A DNA stretch of 64,000 nucleotides, from positions 160,719 through 224,718 of the forward strand of contig NZ_JASCIS010000009.1 in assembly GCF_029968015.1 (NCBI RefSeq). Reading direction: 5' to 3'. Source of the DNA: Streptomyces luteolus. Lineage in GTDB: Bacteria; Actinomycetota; Actinomycetes; Streptomycetales; Streptomycetaceae. Of this stretch, positions 16,460 through 24,704 are shown in pieces (the stretch's first letter is position 1; the number at the start of each line of letters is the position of its first letter). The notes under the pieces were generated by a model. The model worked only from the letters and a program-made list of their open reading frames with translations. It had not been told where the DNA came from and searched no databases. Made by a program: the position numbers and the translations under genes.

Positions 16460-18406
16460 TCATCTGTCCTTGGCCAGTGCGACCAGCTCCGCGAACACCC
16501 CACCCGCGGCGACCAGTTCGTCGTACGTGCCCTGCTCGGTGACGCGGCCGTCCCGCATCATCACCACACGGTCGGCGAGCCGGGTGTTCTCCAGCTGGTG
16601 CGTGACGACGACCGTGGCGCGCTCGGCCGCGATCCGCTTGATCTGCAGGAAGATCCGGTGCTCGCCGCGCGGGTCCATCTGCGAGGTGGGCTCGTCCAGG
16701 ATCAGCAGCGGCGTACGGCGGTACAGCGCGCGGGCGCAGGCGAGGCGCTGCCACTGGCCTCCCGAGAGCTCGGCGCCGCCCCACAGCTCCTTGGCGAGCA
16801 GCGTGTCGAGCTGCCGGGGCAGGCGCTCCACCGGCTCGCGCATGCCGACCGCGTCCACGGTCTCCCACACCAACGCGTCGTCGAACGTCTTCGGCTGGCC
16901 GAGCGTGATGTTCTCCCGTACCCGCAACGGCCAGCGGGCGAAGATCTGCGGGACGAGCGCCGTCCGCCGCCACACGGCCTCGGCGGACACATCGGCCAGA
17001 TCCGTGCCGTCCCAGCGGACCCGGCCCTTGTCCGGCAGCAGGATGCCCGTGAGCAGCTTGGCCAGGGTGGACTTCCCGGAGCCGTTCTCGCCGACGATCG
17101 CGAGGATCTCGCCGCGCCGCAGCGTGAGGGACACCCCGTCGACGGCCGGCTCGTCCTTGCCCGGGTACTGGTAGACGACCTCGTCGAGCCGGATCTCGTC
17201 GACGCGCTCCGGGACGGTCGCCGTACCCCGCTGCGGCGCCCGCTCCTCGGCCATGTCCAGGAAGGCGCGCATGTCCGCGAGATACAGCGAGGTGTGGAAC
17301 ATCGCGGCGCCGTGGATCACGAACTGGCCGAGCGCGGCGAGCGTCGTCTGCACCGCGACCACCGCCGTCGCGGCCACGGGCAGCGCGACCCGCCCGCTCG
17401 TCGCCAGCCAGGCGAGAGCCGCCCAGGTGCCGAGCAGGAACACCCCGCCCAGGGCGCTCGTCGCCAGCGTGATCCGCAGCATCCGCGGCGCGGCAACGAG
17501 CGTACGCCGGTCGATACGGGTGGACAGGGCGCGGTACCAGTACGTGAGGTATCCGGTCATGCCGTTGGCCCGCACCTCGTCGCCGAACTGGGACGCGGTC
17601 GCCCACCAGCGCATCATCGAACGGACGTTGCGGTCACCGACGTTGAGGTAGTGCGTCTCGTAGTCGACCCGCGCCGAAAGGACCGCGCCGACCCCCGCGG
17701 GCAGCACGGCAAGGAGCAGCAACGGCAGCATCAGCCAGTGCAGCGCGGTGATCACACTGCTCGCGGCGACCATCCGGACGAGGGCGGCCAGGAACCGCTG
17801 CGCGTCCTGCACCATCAGGCGGGTGCGCGTGATGCCCACCTCGGCGGCCTCCTGCCGGTCGGCGAACCCGTCCTCCCCGTACGCGGAGGCCTCGACCCGG
17901 CAGACCGCCTCCACCAGGGCGATGTCCGCCTCGGTGGTCAGGAGCGGCGTGATGCGGCCGTTGGCGTACGAGGACAGGGCACTGCTGATCCGCCCGGCGG
18001 CCGCGGCGGCGGTCACCACGACCAGGGCGGGCAGGGCGCCGTGCAGGCGTTCGGACACGGCCCCGGCGCCGAGCAGATGCGTCATGACCCGCGCGGTGGA
18101 CGCGAGGACCACGGCGGCCGCCGCGCCGGTCACGATCTGGCAGGCGAGCAGCAGCGCGACCCCCGCCCGGTCGACCGCCCAGGCCATCCGGGCGGTGTGC
18201 GCGAGCACGGCGGGCAGCCGCCGGCACATCGCCCCGAACGAGGCGTCGGCCAGCGGGTTCTTCCCGTGCTGCGCCTGGAACTCGATGGTCGCCGGGGCGG
18301 GCGGGGGAGGGGTTCTCGTTGCTCGGGAGCCGTCGGCGGATTCGTCGGGGGATTCGTCGGTGGGGTCGTCGGCGGGGTCGTCGGTCCTGGTGGGGGTCGA
18401 GGTCAC
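16460..18406 (-). CDS. ABC exporter, fused membrane and ATPase domains
   Basis: A 648-residue type-I ABC half-exporter. After an acidic, low-complexity N-tail (DDPADDPTDESPDESADGS) the membrane domain has about six helices. The ATPase domain carries Walker A GENGSGKST, the signature LSGGQWQRLACAR, Walker B LLILDEPTSQMDP and the H-loop VVVTHQ. It should work as a homodimer exporting lipid, peptide or drug. I placed the start at the GTG 18406 because AGGAG lies six bases upstream; an open frame continues upstream but codes for nothing recognisable. A 9-bp-arm inverted repeat lies about 70 bases upstream and may be an operator. Confidence 0.87.
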   Translation of the reverse strand: MTSTPTRTDDPADDPTDESPDESADGSRATRTPPPPAPATIEFQAQHGKNPLADASFGAMCRRLPAVLAHTARMAWAVDRAGVALLLACQIVTGAAAAVVLASTARVMTHLLGAGAVSERLHGALPALVVVTAAAAAGRISSALSSYANGRITPLLTTEADIALVEAVCRVEASAYGEDGFADRQEAAEVGITRTRLMVQDAQRFLAALVRMVAASSVITALHWLMLPLLLLAVLPAGVGAVLSARVDYETHYLNVGDRNVRSMMRWWATASQFGDEVRANGMTGYLTYWYRALSTRIDRRTLVAAPRMLRITLATSALGGVFLLGTWAALAWLATSGRVALPVAATAVVAVQTTLAALGQFVIHGAAMFHTSLYLADMRAFLDMAEERAPQRGTATVPERVDEIRLDEVVYQYPGKDEPAVDGVSLTLRRGEILAIVGENGSGKSTLAKLLTGILLPDKGRVRWDGTDLADVSAEAVWRRTALVPQIFARWPLRVRENITLGQPKTFDDALVWETVDAVGMREPVERLPRQLDTLLAKELWGGAELSGGQWQRLACARALYRRTPLLILDEPTSQMDPRGEHRIFLQIKRIAAERATVVVTHQLENTRLADRVVMMRDGRVTEQGTYDELVAAGGVFAELVALAKDR

Positions 18407-18472
18407 GGGCAGCTCCTGGGTCGCATGCCGCACCTGGATGGTTCGGCAGTGCCCGGAACAACGACGCCGGTA

Positions 18473-18496
18473 CGGAATCGAACGCGCTCGATTCCG
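18473..18496. promoter_or_regulatory. Inverted repeat upstream of ABC exporter
   Basis: CGGAATCGA and TCGATTCCG are perfect 9-base arms around a 6-base spacer (ACGCGC). A second small hairpin, CCCTTG/CAAGGG, lies at 18509-18525. Position in the exporter's leader or promoter region suggests a regulator site; no regulator gene is adjacent. Confidence 0.45.
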
Positions 18497-18657
18497 GACG
18501 CGTGAGAGCCCTTGAACGGCAAGGGTTCGAACGGACGGTCGCCGCACTGGCGCGGGCGAGGGGCGGCCCGAGGTGGCCGAATCGCGGAGGGCTGAGGCTG
18601 GTGTGACGGATGAGGTTCGGGGCGATGTGCACCCCCTCAGCCGGACGGTTCTTGCGC

Positions 18658-18963
18658 TCAGCCGGACGGTTCCTGCGGCTCCGGGTGGTTCGAGAGCTGC
18701 TGCTGCTGTTCACCCCTGCGGCCGGTGCCCGCCTCGTCGGTGTCCGGCACGTCGTCGTGCGAAGCCTCCGAGTCCTCGTCCTCCGGGTCGCCGTCCGGCG
18801 TCGGGACGTCCCAGTGGTCGGCGTTCTCGTGGCCGGTCTTGTCTGTCTTGTCAGTCTTGTCGGTCTCGTTGTCGTCCGGTGCGGCCTGCTGGTCCTGCGG
18901 GTCGTGCGGTACGGCGTCGGGCTCGCGCGCCGAGGTCTGCGCGGGCTCCCGGTCGACGGGCAT
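18658..18963 (-). CDS. Acidic, disordered small protein
   Basis: A 101-residue protein of almost entirely hydrophilic residues: many Asp, Glu, Pro and Gln, a DKTDKTDKT repeat, and no predicted hydrophobic core. GAAGGGAG precedes the ATG, so translation looks real. Similar disordered acidic proteins are common in Streptomyces; I know no function. It is the most distal of three small minus-strand genes (19663, 19252, 18963) and may be co-expressed with them. Confidence 0.6.
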   Translation of the reverse strand: MPVDREPAQTSAREPDAVPHDPQDQQAAPDDNETDKTDKTDKTGHENADHWDVPTPDGDPEDEDSEASHDDVPDTDEAGTGRRGEQQQQLSNHPEPQEPSG

Positions 18964-19063
18964 GAGAACTCCCTTCAGGGCACGGGCTGTACGTGCGCCC
19001 GGGCTGCTCGGCCCGGACCGTACGTGGGCCGGGCCTCACGGTGCGGTGCTCGGGCGGCTGCGG

Positions 19064-19252
19064 TCAGTGGCTCTTGTCCCGGCGGCCGGCCTTCGCGGCC
19101 TTCGCCGCCGCCTCCGCCTGCCGCGCGGCCTCGGACTCCCGGCGTCCCTGCTCCTTCAGCTCCTCGCGGTGGAGCGCGACACCGTCGGTGTGCTTCTTCG
19201 CGGCCTTGATCCGGGCGAGCTTCGCCCGGACGACGTCCATCTGGTTACCCAT
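19064..19252 (-). CDS. Small charged helical protein
   Basis: A 62-residue, Lys/Arg/Ala-rich protein likely to be one long helix (DVVRAKLARIKAAKKH, then AARQAEAAAKAAKAG). GAGGGAG lies before the ATG at 19252. The Ala/Lys repeats recall histone-like tails, but there is no DNA-binding domain I can name. Confidence 0.55.
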   Translation of the reverse strand: MGNQMDVVRAKLARIKAAKKHTDGVALHREELKEQGRRESEAARQAEAAAKAAKAGRRDKSH

Positions 19253-19336
19253 GGTGCTTCCGACTCCCTCTGCTTCGTTCCCGCGCGCTCTGCTTCGTTC
19301 CCGCGCGTACGGCGGGGCGCCCCGAGGCGACGGGGG

Positions 19337-19663
19337 TCAGCGCCCGAGCGCGCGCTTGAGTTCCTGCTTGTTCATCGAGGAGCGGCCCTCGATGTTCTTC
19401 TTCTGGGCCTCGGCGTAGAGCTGGTCCTTCGTCGGCCCCTGCGCGCCGGAGTGCGAGCGCTGTCCGCCGCGCTCCGGGGCGGACTTGGGGTCCTTGGTCG
19501 AGGTCCGGCTCGCCGTACGGGACTCGCCGGAGCGGGCCCGCTCCTTGTTCACGGTGCGGGCGGCGATCTCCTCGGCCCGCTTCTCCGAGACTCCGTGTTC
19601 CTTGGCGTTCTCCTTGATGTGCTCGTACTGTCGCTCGCGTCTCGCGCTCGAACCTGCGGGCAT
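19337..19663 (-). CDS. Small basic protein with Rho-N/SAP-like C-terminus
   Basis: A 108-residue basic protein. The N-terminal half (RQYEHIKENAKEHGVSEKRA) looks like the short helical domain found in proteins annotated in Streptomyces as plasmid-stabilisation proteins. The C-terminus (TKDQLYAEAQKKNIEGRSSM then NKQELKRALGR) has the helix-extended loop-helix pattern of Rho-N/SAP motifs that bind nucleic acid. AGGAGG precedes the ATG at 19663. Role unknown; no toxin partner is next to it. Confidence 0.68.
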   Translation of the reverse strand: MPAGSSARRERQYEHIKENAKEHGVSEKRAEEIAARTVNKERARSGESRTASRTSTKDPKSAPERGGQRSHSGAQGPTKDQLYAEAQKKNIEGRSSMNKQELKRALGR

Positions 19664-20114
19664 GCCGTCCTCCTGACCTCCTGATGAGACTGCCCGGCGG
19701 GGCTGCGACGGAGCCTCCCCCGCCGTACGGGTCTCCTCCGCCGCGCCGGGTACCCCGCGCAGGCGGGGCGAACCGGGCTGAGCCGACGCGGACGCGTACG
19801 GAGGCGCACGGATTCCGCCTGCGGCTGAGGCGTGCCGTAGTTCTGCTGTTCCCGGGTTCGCATCCCACTGTGCGCTTCTGTGTCCAACGCAGCAAACGCA
19901 TGGCAGAACCGCAGGTCACAGGCGTGCGCACGACGGCCCGCGGTGGCGCTGCCTACGGTGGAGGGGCGAGGCGCGACCGGAAGGCCGTACTGCCGGAAGG
20001 CCGTACTGCCGGAAGGCCGTACTACCGGAAGGCCTACTCACCCGGGCAGGGCGTCGGAGCTGGCGACTCCGGTTTCACACGGCCGCCCGGACCCCGCTGC
20101 CGGAAAGGTCCCCC
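19664..20114. other. 451-base gap with a 16-bp tandem array before the P450 gene
   Basis: No convincing gene is present. At 19977-20040 there are four tandem copies of CCGGAAGGCCGTACTG (the last diverged); a CCGGAAAGG at 20101 just before the P450 start resembles a partial copy. The array is 75-138 bases upstream of the P450 ATG and could affect its transcription or be plain slippage. Confidence 0.6.
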
Positions 20115-21359
20115 ATGTTCGACGAGTCGCCCGCCCTGCTCCGCCACGGCTACGCCTGGCTCCCCGACCTCACACGCCGTCAGGCACCGGGCCCCGTCCG
20201 CACCCGGCTGCTCGGCAGGCCGGCCGTCGCCCTGCGCGGACCGGAGGCGGTGCGGTTCTTCTACGACGAGGACCATGTACGCCGCCGTACCGCACTGCCC
20301 GAACCCGTCCTGAGCACCCTCTTCGGCAAGGGCGCCGTGCACACCCTCGACGGCCCCGAACACCGCACGCGCAAGGAACTCTTCGTCGGCCTGCTCAAGG
20401 ACCGGGCCGCCGTCAAGGACCTGACCGAGCACGTGACCGTCGAGTGGGAGCGCGCGCTCGGCGAATGGCGCGCCCGATTCCGCGTCAACCTCTTCGACGA
20501 GGCGGGCCTGCTCCTCACCCGAGCCGTCTGCACCTGGGCTGGCGCTCCGCTCGCCGACCAACCGGAGCGGGACGTACGGGAGTTGGCGCGCGATCTGGCC
20601 GCCATGGTCGACGGATTCGCCACGCCAGGCCTCCGGCACTGGCGGGCCAGGCGGGCCCGCGGCCGCCAGGAGGAACGCCTCGCCACGCTCGTCGACGAAC
20701 TGCGCCGCAGGGCTTTGGCCGAACAGGACCCGGCCGTCACCTCGTCCCACGAGGTCGTACGGGCGGTCGCCGCCCACCGGGACGCCGACGGCGCACCGCT
20801 GGACGCGCGTACCGCGGCCGTGGAGATCCTGAACGTCATCCGCCCCACGGCCGCGATTGCCTGGTACACCGCCTTCGGCGCCCATGCCCTGCACCGGCAC
20901 CCCGAGCTGCGTGAGCCGCTGGCCCGCGACCGTGACGGGTACGGCCGCGCCTTCGCCCACGAGGTGCGCCGCTTCTACCCCTTCGCGCCCTTCGTCGCCG
21001 GTGTCGCGCCGAGCCGCGTCGAGTGGCACGGCGAGCCCGTCCCCGAGGGCGCGCTCGTCCTCCTCGACCTCTACGGCCAGAACCACGACCCCCAACTCTG
21101 GGAATCTCCCTACACGTTCGACCCCGAACGGTTCACCGGCCGCGAACCCGCCCGCGACGAGCTGGTCCCGCAGGGCGGCGGCGAGGCGGCCACGGGACAC
21201 CGCTGTCCCGGTGAGGACATCACGGTGGCCGTGCTCGCCGCGCTGCTGCCCCGCCTCGCCCGCCTCGACTACGACGTACCGGCCCAGGACCTCCGCATCC
21301 CCCTGCGCAGGATGCCGACGCGGCCGCGCAGCGGATTCGTCATGGCACATGTGCGGTAA
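20115..21359 (+). CDS. Cytochrome P450, CYP152-type fatty-acid peroxygenase
   Basis: A 414-residue P450 whose motifs match the H2O2-using CYP152 family rather than monooxygenases needing redox partners. The I-helix reads NVIRPTAAIAWY, with the Arg-Pro pair that binds the substrate carboxylate in place of the acid-alcohol pair; the heme loop is PQGGGEAATGHRCPGED with the Cys thiolate, and EVRRFYPFAPF is the ExxR-type K-helix. CYP152 members hydroxylate or decarboxylate fatty acids with peroxide. No ferredoxin or reductase gene is nearby, consistent with this. AAAGG lies upstream of the ATG. Soluble and cytosolic. The family call is strong, the product uncertain. Confidence 0.88.
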   Translation: MFDESPALLRHGYAWLPDLTRRQAPGPVRTRLLGRPAVALRGPEAVRFFYDEDHVRRRTALPEPVLSTLFGKGAVHTLDGPEHRTRKELFVGLLKDRAAVKDLTEHVTVEWERALGEWRARFRVNLFDEAGLLLTRAVCTWAGAPLADQPERDVRELARDLAAMVDGFATPGLRHWRARRARGRQEERLATLVDELRRRALAEQDPAVTSSHEVVRAVAAHRDADGAPLDARTAAVEILNVIRPTAAIAWYTAFGAHALHRHPELREPLARDRDGYGRAFAHEVRRFYPFAPFVAGVAPSRVEWHGEPVPEGALVLLDLYGQNHDPQLWESPYTFDPERFTGREPARDELVPQGGGEAATGHRCPGEDITVAVLAALLPRLARLDYDVPAQDLRIPLRRMPTRPRSGFVMAHVR

Positions 21360-21408
21360 GGACGCCTGGTCCTCTCCGGGGACTCATGCGGCGGAAGCCA
21401 TTCCCAGA

Positions 21409-21447
21409 GTCATGCCCGGACGTCATGCCCGGACGTCATGCCCGGAA
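21409..21447. repeat. 13-bp tandem repeat at the NmrA-like gene 3' end
   Basis: Three copies of GTCATGCCCGGAC; the third supplies the last codons (DFRA) and stop of the minus-strand NmrA-like gene. Confidence 0.8.
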
Positions 21448-22266
21448 GTCCTCCCGATGGTCCCGCGCCCACGCCGCGAACGTGCGTGCCGGGCGGCCCG
21501 TGATCCGCTCCACGGCCGTGGTGACCTCGGGCGCCGAATGTCCCGACTCCTCCGTCGACTTGAGCACCGCCCGCACCATGTCCCGCGGCATGTCCGGATA
21601 CAGCGTCTCCACCGCCTCGTCCGCGGAGACCTCGACGAACGTCAACTCCCGGCCCAGGGCGCGCCCGATGGCCTCGACCTGCTCCTGGTTCGTCGTCGCC
21701 GCCGGCCCGGTGAGACGGTGTGCGGCGCCCTCGTGGCCCCCGTCGAGGAGGGCGCGCTCCGCGACCGCCGCGATGTCGTCCTCGTGGATCGGCGCGGTGA
21801 GCGCACCGGCGAACGGCGCCCGCACGGAGTCGCCCGCCCGGATCTGCCCGGCCCAGTTGAAGGCGTTCGCGGCGAAGGCGTTGGGCCGCAGGAACGTCCA
21901 CGCCAACCTGCTGTCACGAACGGCCTGTTCGGCCTGCGCGTGCCATACGTGGATGGGGTGCGCCACGTCCTCCTTGTCCGCGCCGACGATGCCGGAGGAC
22001 AACATGACGACGTGCCGGACGCCGCTGTCCGCCGCCCGCTCCAGGAGCCGGGGAATCCGCTCGCCGGCCGCGCCCTGCAGATGCAGGAACAGCTTCGACG
22101 CGCCCTCGAACAGCCCGTCGGCGTCGAGCCGCGTCACCTCCACCCCCGCGGGCAGCGCGGCCCGCTCCGGACTCCGGCTCACCCCCCGCACGGGCAGGCC
22201 CGCGCCCGCCAGTCGCTCGACAAGGGCACGGCCGACATTCCCGGTGGCGCCGGTCACCACGATCAC
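21436..22266 (-). CDS. NmrA-like NAD(P)-binding protein
   Basis: A 276-residue atypical SDR: MIVVTGATGNVGRALVERL at the N-terminus, then VMLSSGIVG, WTFLRPNAFAANAFNW and PIHEDDIAAVAERAL, the same order as the gene at 1996-2859 (paralogues). It probably binds NADPH and acts as a reductase or redox sensor; the YxxxK pair is absent. I chose GTG 22266, which has GGAGGAG five bases upstream. The C-terminus ends inside a 13-bp tandem repeat. Confidence 0.8.
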   Translation of the reverse strand: MIVVTGATGNVGRALVERLAGAGLPVRGVSRSPERAALPAGVEVTRLDADGLFEGASKLFLHLQGAAGERIPRLLERAADSGVRHVVMLSSGIVGADKEDVAHPIHVWHAQAEQAVRDSRLAWTFLRPNAFAANAFNWAGQIRAGDSVRAPFAGALTAPIHEDDIAAVAERALLDGGHEGAAHRLTGPAATTNQEQVEAIGRALGRELTFVEVSADEAVETLYPDMPRDMVRAVLKSTEESGHSAPEVTTAVERITGRPARTFAAWARDHREDFRA

Positions 22267-22587
22267 GAGGACTCCTCCATCGGTACGCATGCGGTACGGA
22301 CTCCGTACGGTAGGGAGCCGTCGCGGGCCCACGCCTCGGCACAGAGAACCAACCGCCCTCCGTCCGACGGCGTACGACCAGCGGCGGCTGGGAGCTCTGG
22401 TCGGCCCTCGTGATCCCCAGGCCGACCCGCATGACGTGGCGCACGTGCCACAGCGCCTGCCACAGCTCGTCCAGGCTCTCCCGCGCGGCCGCCACGTCCT
22501 CGCCGTCCCGAGCCGTGCCACCGTCCAGCCGCAAGGCGGCGGCGAGCGTGCCGCCGATGCCCGGAACCGCGATCACGATCTGACTGC
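22267..22587. other. 321-base stretch with a possible gene relic
   Basis: On the minus strand an open frame from GTG 22576 reads MIAVPGIGGTLAAALRLDGG and DELWQALWHVRHVMRVGLGI, which looks protein-like. It has no ribosome site and runs without a stop through the NmrA-like gene in another frame, so it is more likely a relic or chance. Nothing else is seen. Confidence 0.35.
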
Positions 22588-23127
22588 TCAGGTGAGCCAG
22601 GACCCGACGGGCTCGGAACCAGCAGCCCCGTTCCCGGAGGCCCCGGAGGCCCCGGAGATCCCGGAGATCCCGGAGATCCCGGAGATCCCGGAGATCCCGG
22701 AGGTCCCGCTCCCCAAGGTCCCGCTCATGTGCGGGCACCGCTTCCCGCGCTCGACGAACTCGATGCCCGTCTCCTCGGAGAGCGCGGCGAAGAACCCGCG
22801 CCCCTGGGCGGACTGCCGCGACGTGGACCAGTGGTAGCCGGGTGCCCGGTCGGCGACGAGGGTGAGGGCCTCGCGCCCGACGCCGCGCCCCTGCCAGTGC
22901 GTGGCGACGGCGATGTTGGCGACGAACACGGCCGCGCAGACCGCGCACGTCTGGTGGTCGAGCTGTCCCACGGTCCGTTCGTCGGCGTCGAGGAACGTGA
23001 GCACGCGGGGCCCTGCCGGGGCGCCGGCGGTCGTGGTGAGGCGGAAGTGCACGGTGCCGCACGCCGGGGCGTGTGCGGCACGTACGGTACGGAAGCGCCG
23101 GTGCAGCCGCTCGCGGAGGGTGCTCAT
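22588..23127 (-). CDS. GNAT-family acetyltransferase-like protein with a GIS-repeat tail
   Basis: A 179-residue protein. The acetyl-CoA binding motif is visible as VANIAVATHWQGRGVGREAL, followed by SRQSAQGRGFFAAL, in the GNAT order. N-terminal to it is a CAVC pair. The last ~45 residues are unlike any GNAT: CPHMSG then GTSGISGISGISGISGIS and GASGASG, produced by a 9-bp tandem repeat (22636-22707). The tail is probably disordered and length-variable. The substrate is unknown. The ATG at 23127 follows AGAGGGTG-type purines. Confidence 0.65.
   Translation of the reverse strand: MSTLRERLHRRFRTVRAAHAPACGTVHFRLTTTAGAPAGPRVLTFLDADERTVGQLDHQTCAVCAAVFVANIAVATHWQGRGVGREALTLVADRAPGYHWSTSRQSAQGRGFFAALSEETGIEFVERGKRCPHMSGTLGSGTSGISGISGISGISGISGASGASGNGAAGSEPVGSWLT
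22636..22707. repeat. 9-bp in-frame tandem repeat in GNAT C-terminus
   Basis: Eight contiguous 9-base units: GGAGGCCCC twice, GGAGATCCC five times, GGAGGTCCC once. The unit length keeps the frame, coding G-A/I/T-S triplets on the minus strand. Confidence 0.9.
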
Positions 23128-23636
23128 GTCGTACGCCTCGAAGGCTCGTGGAAGCAGTCGGGTCGACCGGCCGGTGGCTCCCGGGAGTTGCGGGCCGGTG
23201 GCCGTCGAGCGGTGTCCTCGGCAGACTACGCGCGCCGTGCCGCCGCCGGCAGGACTTGCGGAAGTGTCATTCGACGGGTGGGTGGGGGACGGGCGTGCAG
23301 AGGACGGGCGTGTGGAGGACCGGCGTGCAGAGGACGGACCCACGGCCTCATGCGGCGGCACGACGGGTCCCGGTGGGCGGTCGCGAAGTCGGCCCGTCCA
23401 GGGTGCGGGACGATCACTTCGTCATACGGGTCCACCGGGGGTTCGCTTGAGTACCGCACACGACGACGCGCCAGGTCGCGGCCTGGACGGCGGCCGCCGC
23501 TATCTGACGGGAGCCCAACTCCGGCCGCTGCTCCTGAAGTTCGCGGCCCCACGGCTGCACCGACCTGAAGCTGCCGGACCGGACCAGTCCACCCGATGGA
23601 CGACCGCCCGCGGCCCCACGGATCGTACGCGCCGGG
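23128..23636. other. 509-base gap with 15-bp tandem repeats
   Basis: No supported gene. Around 23286-23335 there are about three copies of GACGGGCGTGCAGAG (with GTGTGGAG and GACCGG variants). Open frames here have biased composition and no ribosome sites. Confidence 0.5.
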
Positions 23637-24059
23637 CTACTCCGCCGCGAACGCCCCCGCCATCCGCAGCCACGGCTCGGCCTCCTCCTTGCGGCTCTGC
23701 CGCTCCAGGGTGCGGCCGAGCAGCAGATGGGCGTACGCGTCGACCGGGTCCCGTTCGATCACCAGGCGCAACGCGGCCTCCGCGCGGCCCAGTTGCGCCG
23801 AGTGGTAGTACGCGCGGGCGAGGAGCATCCGGGCGGCCGTGTGCTCGGGGAACTCCTCGACCACCTCGACGAGCAGCCGCGCCGCCGCCGCGTACCGCTT
23901 CTCCTCGAAGAGCAGCCCGGCGCGCTCCCAGCGCTCCACGGTCGACTCCTCGCGGCCGGCGGCCCGTTCGGGCCCGTCGTCGAAGAGGTGCAGCGCACCG
24001 GCCCAGCGGTCCTCGGTCGCCCGCCCGTCGGGTCGCACGCTGCCGAACCTGTCGGTCAT
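23637..24059 (-). CDS. Tetratricopeptide-repeat protein
   Basis: A 140-residue soluble protein with about three TPR units: AGLLFEEKRYAAAARLLVEV, PEHTAARMLLARAYYHSAQL and GRAEAALRLVIERDP, followed by AYAHLLLGRTLERQSRKEEA. TPRs make a helical scaffold for protein partners. The N-terminal 35 residues are polar and likely disordered. It lies 33 bases downstream of the FMN reductase on the same strand and could be the third gene of that operon, though no functional link is obvious. Confidence 0.8.
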   Translation of the reverse strand: MTDRFGSVRPDGRATEDRWAGALHLFDDGPERAAGREESTVERWERAGLLFEEKRYAAAARLLVEVVEEFPEHTAARMLLARAYYHSAQLGRAEAALRLVIERDPVDAYAHLLLGRTLERQSRKEEAEPWLRMAGAFAAE

Positions 24060-24092
24060 GGCTGTTCCTTCCTGTACGTCGCCGCGTGCGGG

Positions 24093-24704
24093 CTACTCGG
24101 CCTGGAGCGCGGCGAGTTGCTCCTCGAACGGCACCACCTGGAAGTCGTCTCCCGTACCGCCCGCGCGCGGCGCGTGGTGCACGGCGCCGCCCGTCATGAG
24201 CCCGGCCAGCTCGCCCGCGGCCCGCTCGATCCGGCCGTCGAGGCCCGCCGCGCCCCAGTCCTCGGAGGCGGCGTACACCGCGGTCGGCACGGTCATGGCC
24301 CGCAGATACGCGAACAGCGGGCGCAGCGCGTGCTCCAGGACGAGCGAGTGCCGGGCGCTGCCGCCGGTCGCGGCGAGCAGCACCGGCTTCCCGCTGATGG
24401 CGTCCTGGTCGAGCAGGTCGAAGAACGACTTGAACAGCCCGCTGTACGAGGCGGAGAACACCGGCGTGACCACGATCAGGCCGTCCGCCGACGCCACCGC
24501 GTCGAAGGCGCCCGACAGGGCCTTCCCGGGGAAGCCGCTGGTGAAGTTCTGCGCGATCTCCCGCGCGAGCTCCCGCACCTCGACGACCTCGACGACCTCG
24601 ACGTCCACGGCGGCCTGCGCGCCCACGGCCGCCGCGAGCCGGTCCGCGAGCAGCCGGGTCGACGACGGGACACTCAGCCCGGCCGATACGACGGTCAGCT
24701 TCAT
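24093..24704 (-). CDS. NADPH-dependent FMN reductase (CE1759 type)
   Basis: A 203-residue flavodoxin-like protein: MKLTVVSAGLSVPSSTRLLA at the flavin phosphate loop and TPVFSASYSGLFKSFFDLLD, the conserved FMN-reductase segment. It would supply reduced FMN to the luciferase-like monooxygenase just upstream; the two genes overlap by four bases (ATGA), a sign of translational coupling and a matched pair. A short DVEVVEVVEV stretch is coded by a near-perfect 9-base repeat. Confidence 0.88.
   Translation of the reverse strand: MKLTVVSAGLSVPSSTRLLADRLAAAVGAQAAVDVEVVEVVEVRELAREIAQNFTSGFPGKALSGAFDAVASADGLIVVTPVFSASYSGLFKSFFDLLDQDAISGKPVLLAATGGSARHSLVLEHALRPLFAYLRAMTVPTAVYAASEDWGAAGLDGRIERAAGELAGLMTGGAVHHAPRAGGTGDDFQVVPFEEQLAALQAE

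Noticed and set aside
18407..18547. N-terminal extension of the ABC exporter
   Set aside because: The extra 47 codons cross the inverted repeat and have no domain; the GTG at 18406 has a good ribosome site.
19850..19900. tRNA-like T-arm sequence GGGTTCGCATCCC
   Set aside because: No acceptor stem, D-arm or anticodon stem could be formed around it, and the T-stem pairing is poor.
23443..23640. Plus-strand frame from TTG 23449
   Set aside because: No ribosome site, no family resemblance, and it runs into the antisense of the TPR gene.
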